55,541 bases of DNA, from NCBI RefSeq assembly GCF_900156625.1, contig NZ_FTOB01000013.1, positions 1 through 55,541 of the forward strand, read 5' to 3'. Below the pieces are notes generated by a model that did no database searches, had not been told where the DNA came from, and saw nothing but the letters and a program-made list of their open reading frames with translations. This document shows, piece after piece, positions 55,438 through 55,541 of this stretch. Numbering within the stretch: the first letter of the stretch is position 1; the number at the start of each line of letters is the position of its first letter. The position numbers were made by a program, and so were the translations under genes. Source of the DNA: Zobellia uliginosa. Its GTDB lineage: Bacteria; Bacteroidota; Bacteroidia; Flavobacteriales; Flavobacteriaceae.

Positions 55438-55541
55438 GATAGATTAGGCTCAACACAAAAAGTTGTGGAGAGGTTAAAATTGGCCGATCTTTGAATCCAA
55501 AAAGTTAAATGCTTTCAGATTCACTATCATCTATAGCCAAA

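Overview
The window is chromosomal DNA of a marine, alga-associated Flavobacteriaceae (Bacteroidota). The evidence is two SusC/SusD pairs, a two-component-like one-protein regulator, an ECF sigma/FecR switch, TAnnTTTG-type promoter elements, little Shine-Dalgarno use, DnaE fused to an N-terminal exonuclease, and a lone iota-carrageenase-like (GH82) lipoprotein. The gene set would fit a Zobellia- or Maribacter-like genus, but that is inference.

Layout. 1-11 kb is housekeeping: tRNA-Asp, a DUF58 protein, thioredoxin, DNA polymerase III alpha, rpsP-rimM, a Tat-exported sugar-isomerase-like TIM barrel, tRNA1(Val) methyltransferase and a glutaryl-CoA-type acyl-CoA dehydrogenase. 11.3-23.7 kb is a polysaccharide utilisation locus. 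A FecI-type sigma factor and a FecR anti-sigma are divergent, followed by an STN-bearing SusC, a SusD lipoprotein, a DUF5703 protein and a GH95 alpha-L-fucosidase/galactosidase.

23.7-39.5 kb is a complete uptake [NiFe] hydrogenase island. It holds small and large subunits without a Tat signal (group 2a-like), a maturation protease, two small unknown proteins, a TPR protein, hypA-B-F-C-D-E, an NHL-repeat protein and a convergent nickel permease. A diverged nitronate-monooxygenase-like protein with a cysteine-rich C-terminal half is transcribed away from the hydrogenase. A REP-associated tyrosine transposase sits between hypD and hypE, and three copies of its likely 33-nt palindrome lie in gaps of this one operon. 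No cytochrome b, Rieske protein or other electron acceptor is encoded, so the route of electrons from H2 is open.

39.7-43.7 kb carries the GH82-like lipoprotein, mnmE, a coiled-coil exported protein and a DUF4870 membrane protein. 43.8-55.4 kb is a second SusCD locus. It starts with a 1243-residue hybrid-two-component-like regulator whose phospho-acceptor His and Asp both appear lost. It continues with SusC, SusD, a fusion of a GDPD/PI-PLC-like domain to an alkaline phosphatase, and a heparan-glucosaminide-acetyltransferase-like membrane protein, which together suggest use of a phosphorylated or phosphodiester-containing glycan or lipid headgroup.

All assignments come from reading the sequence and recalled family motifs; no database search was run.
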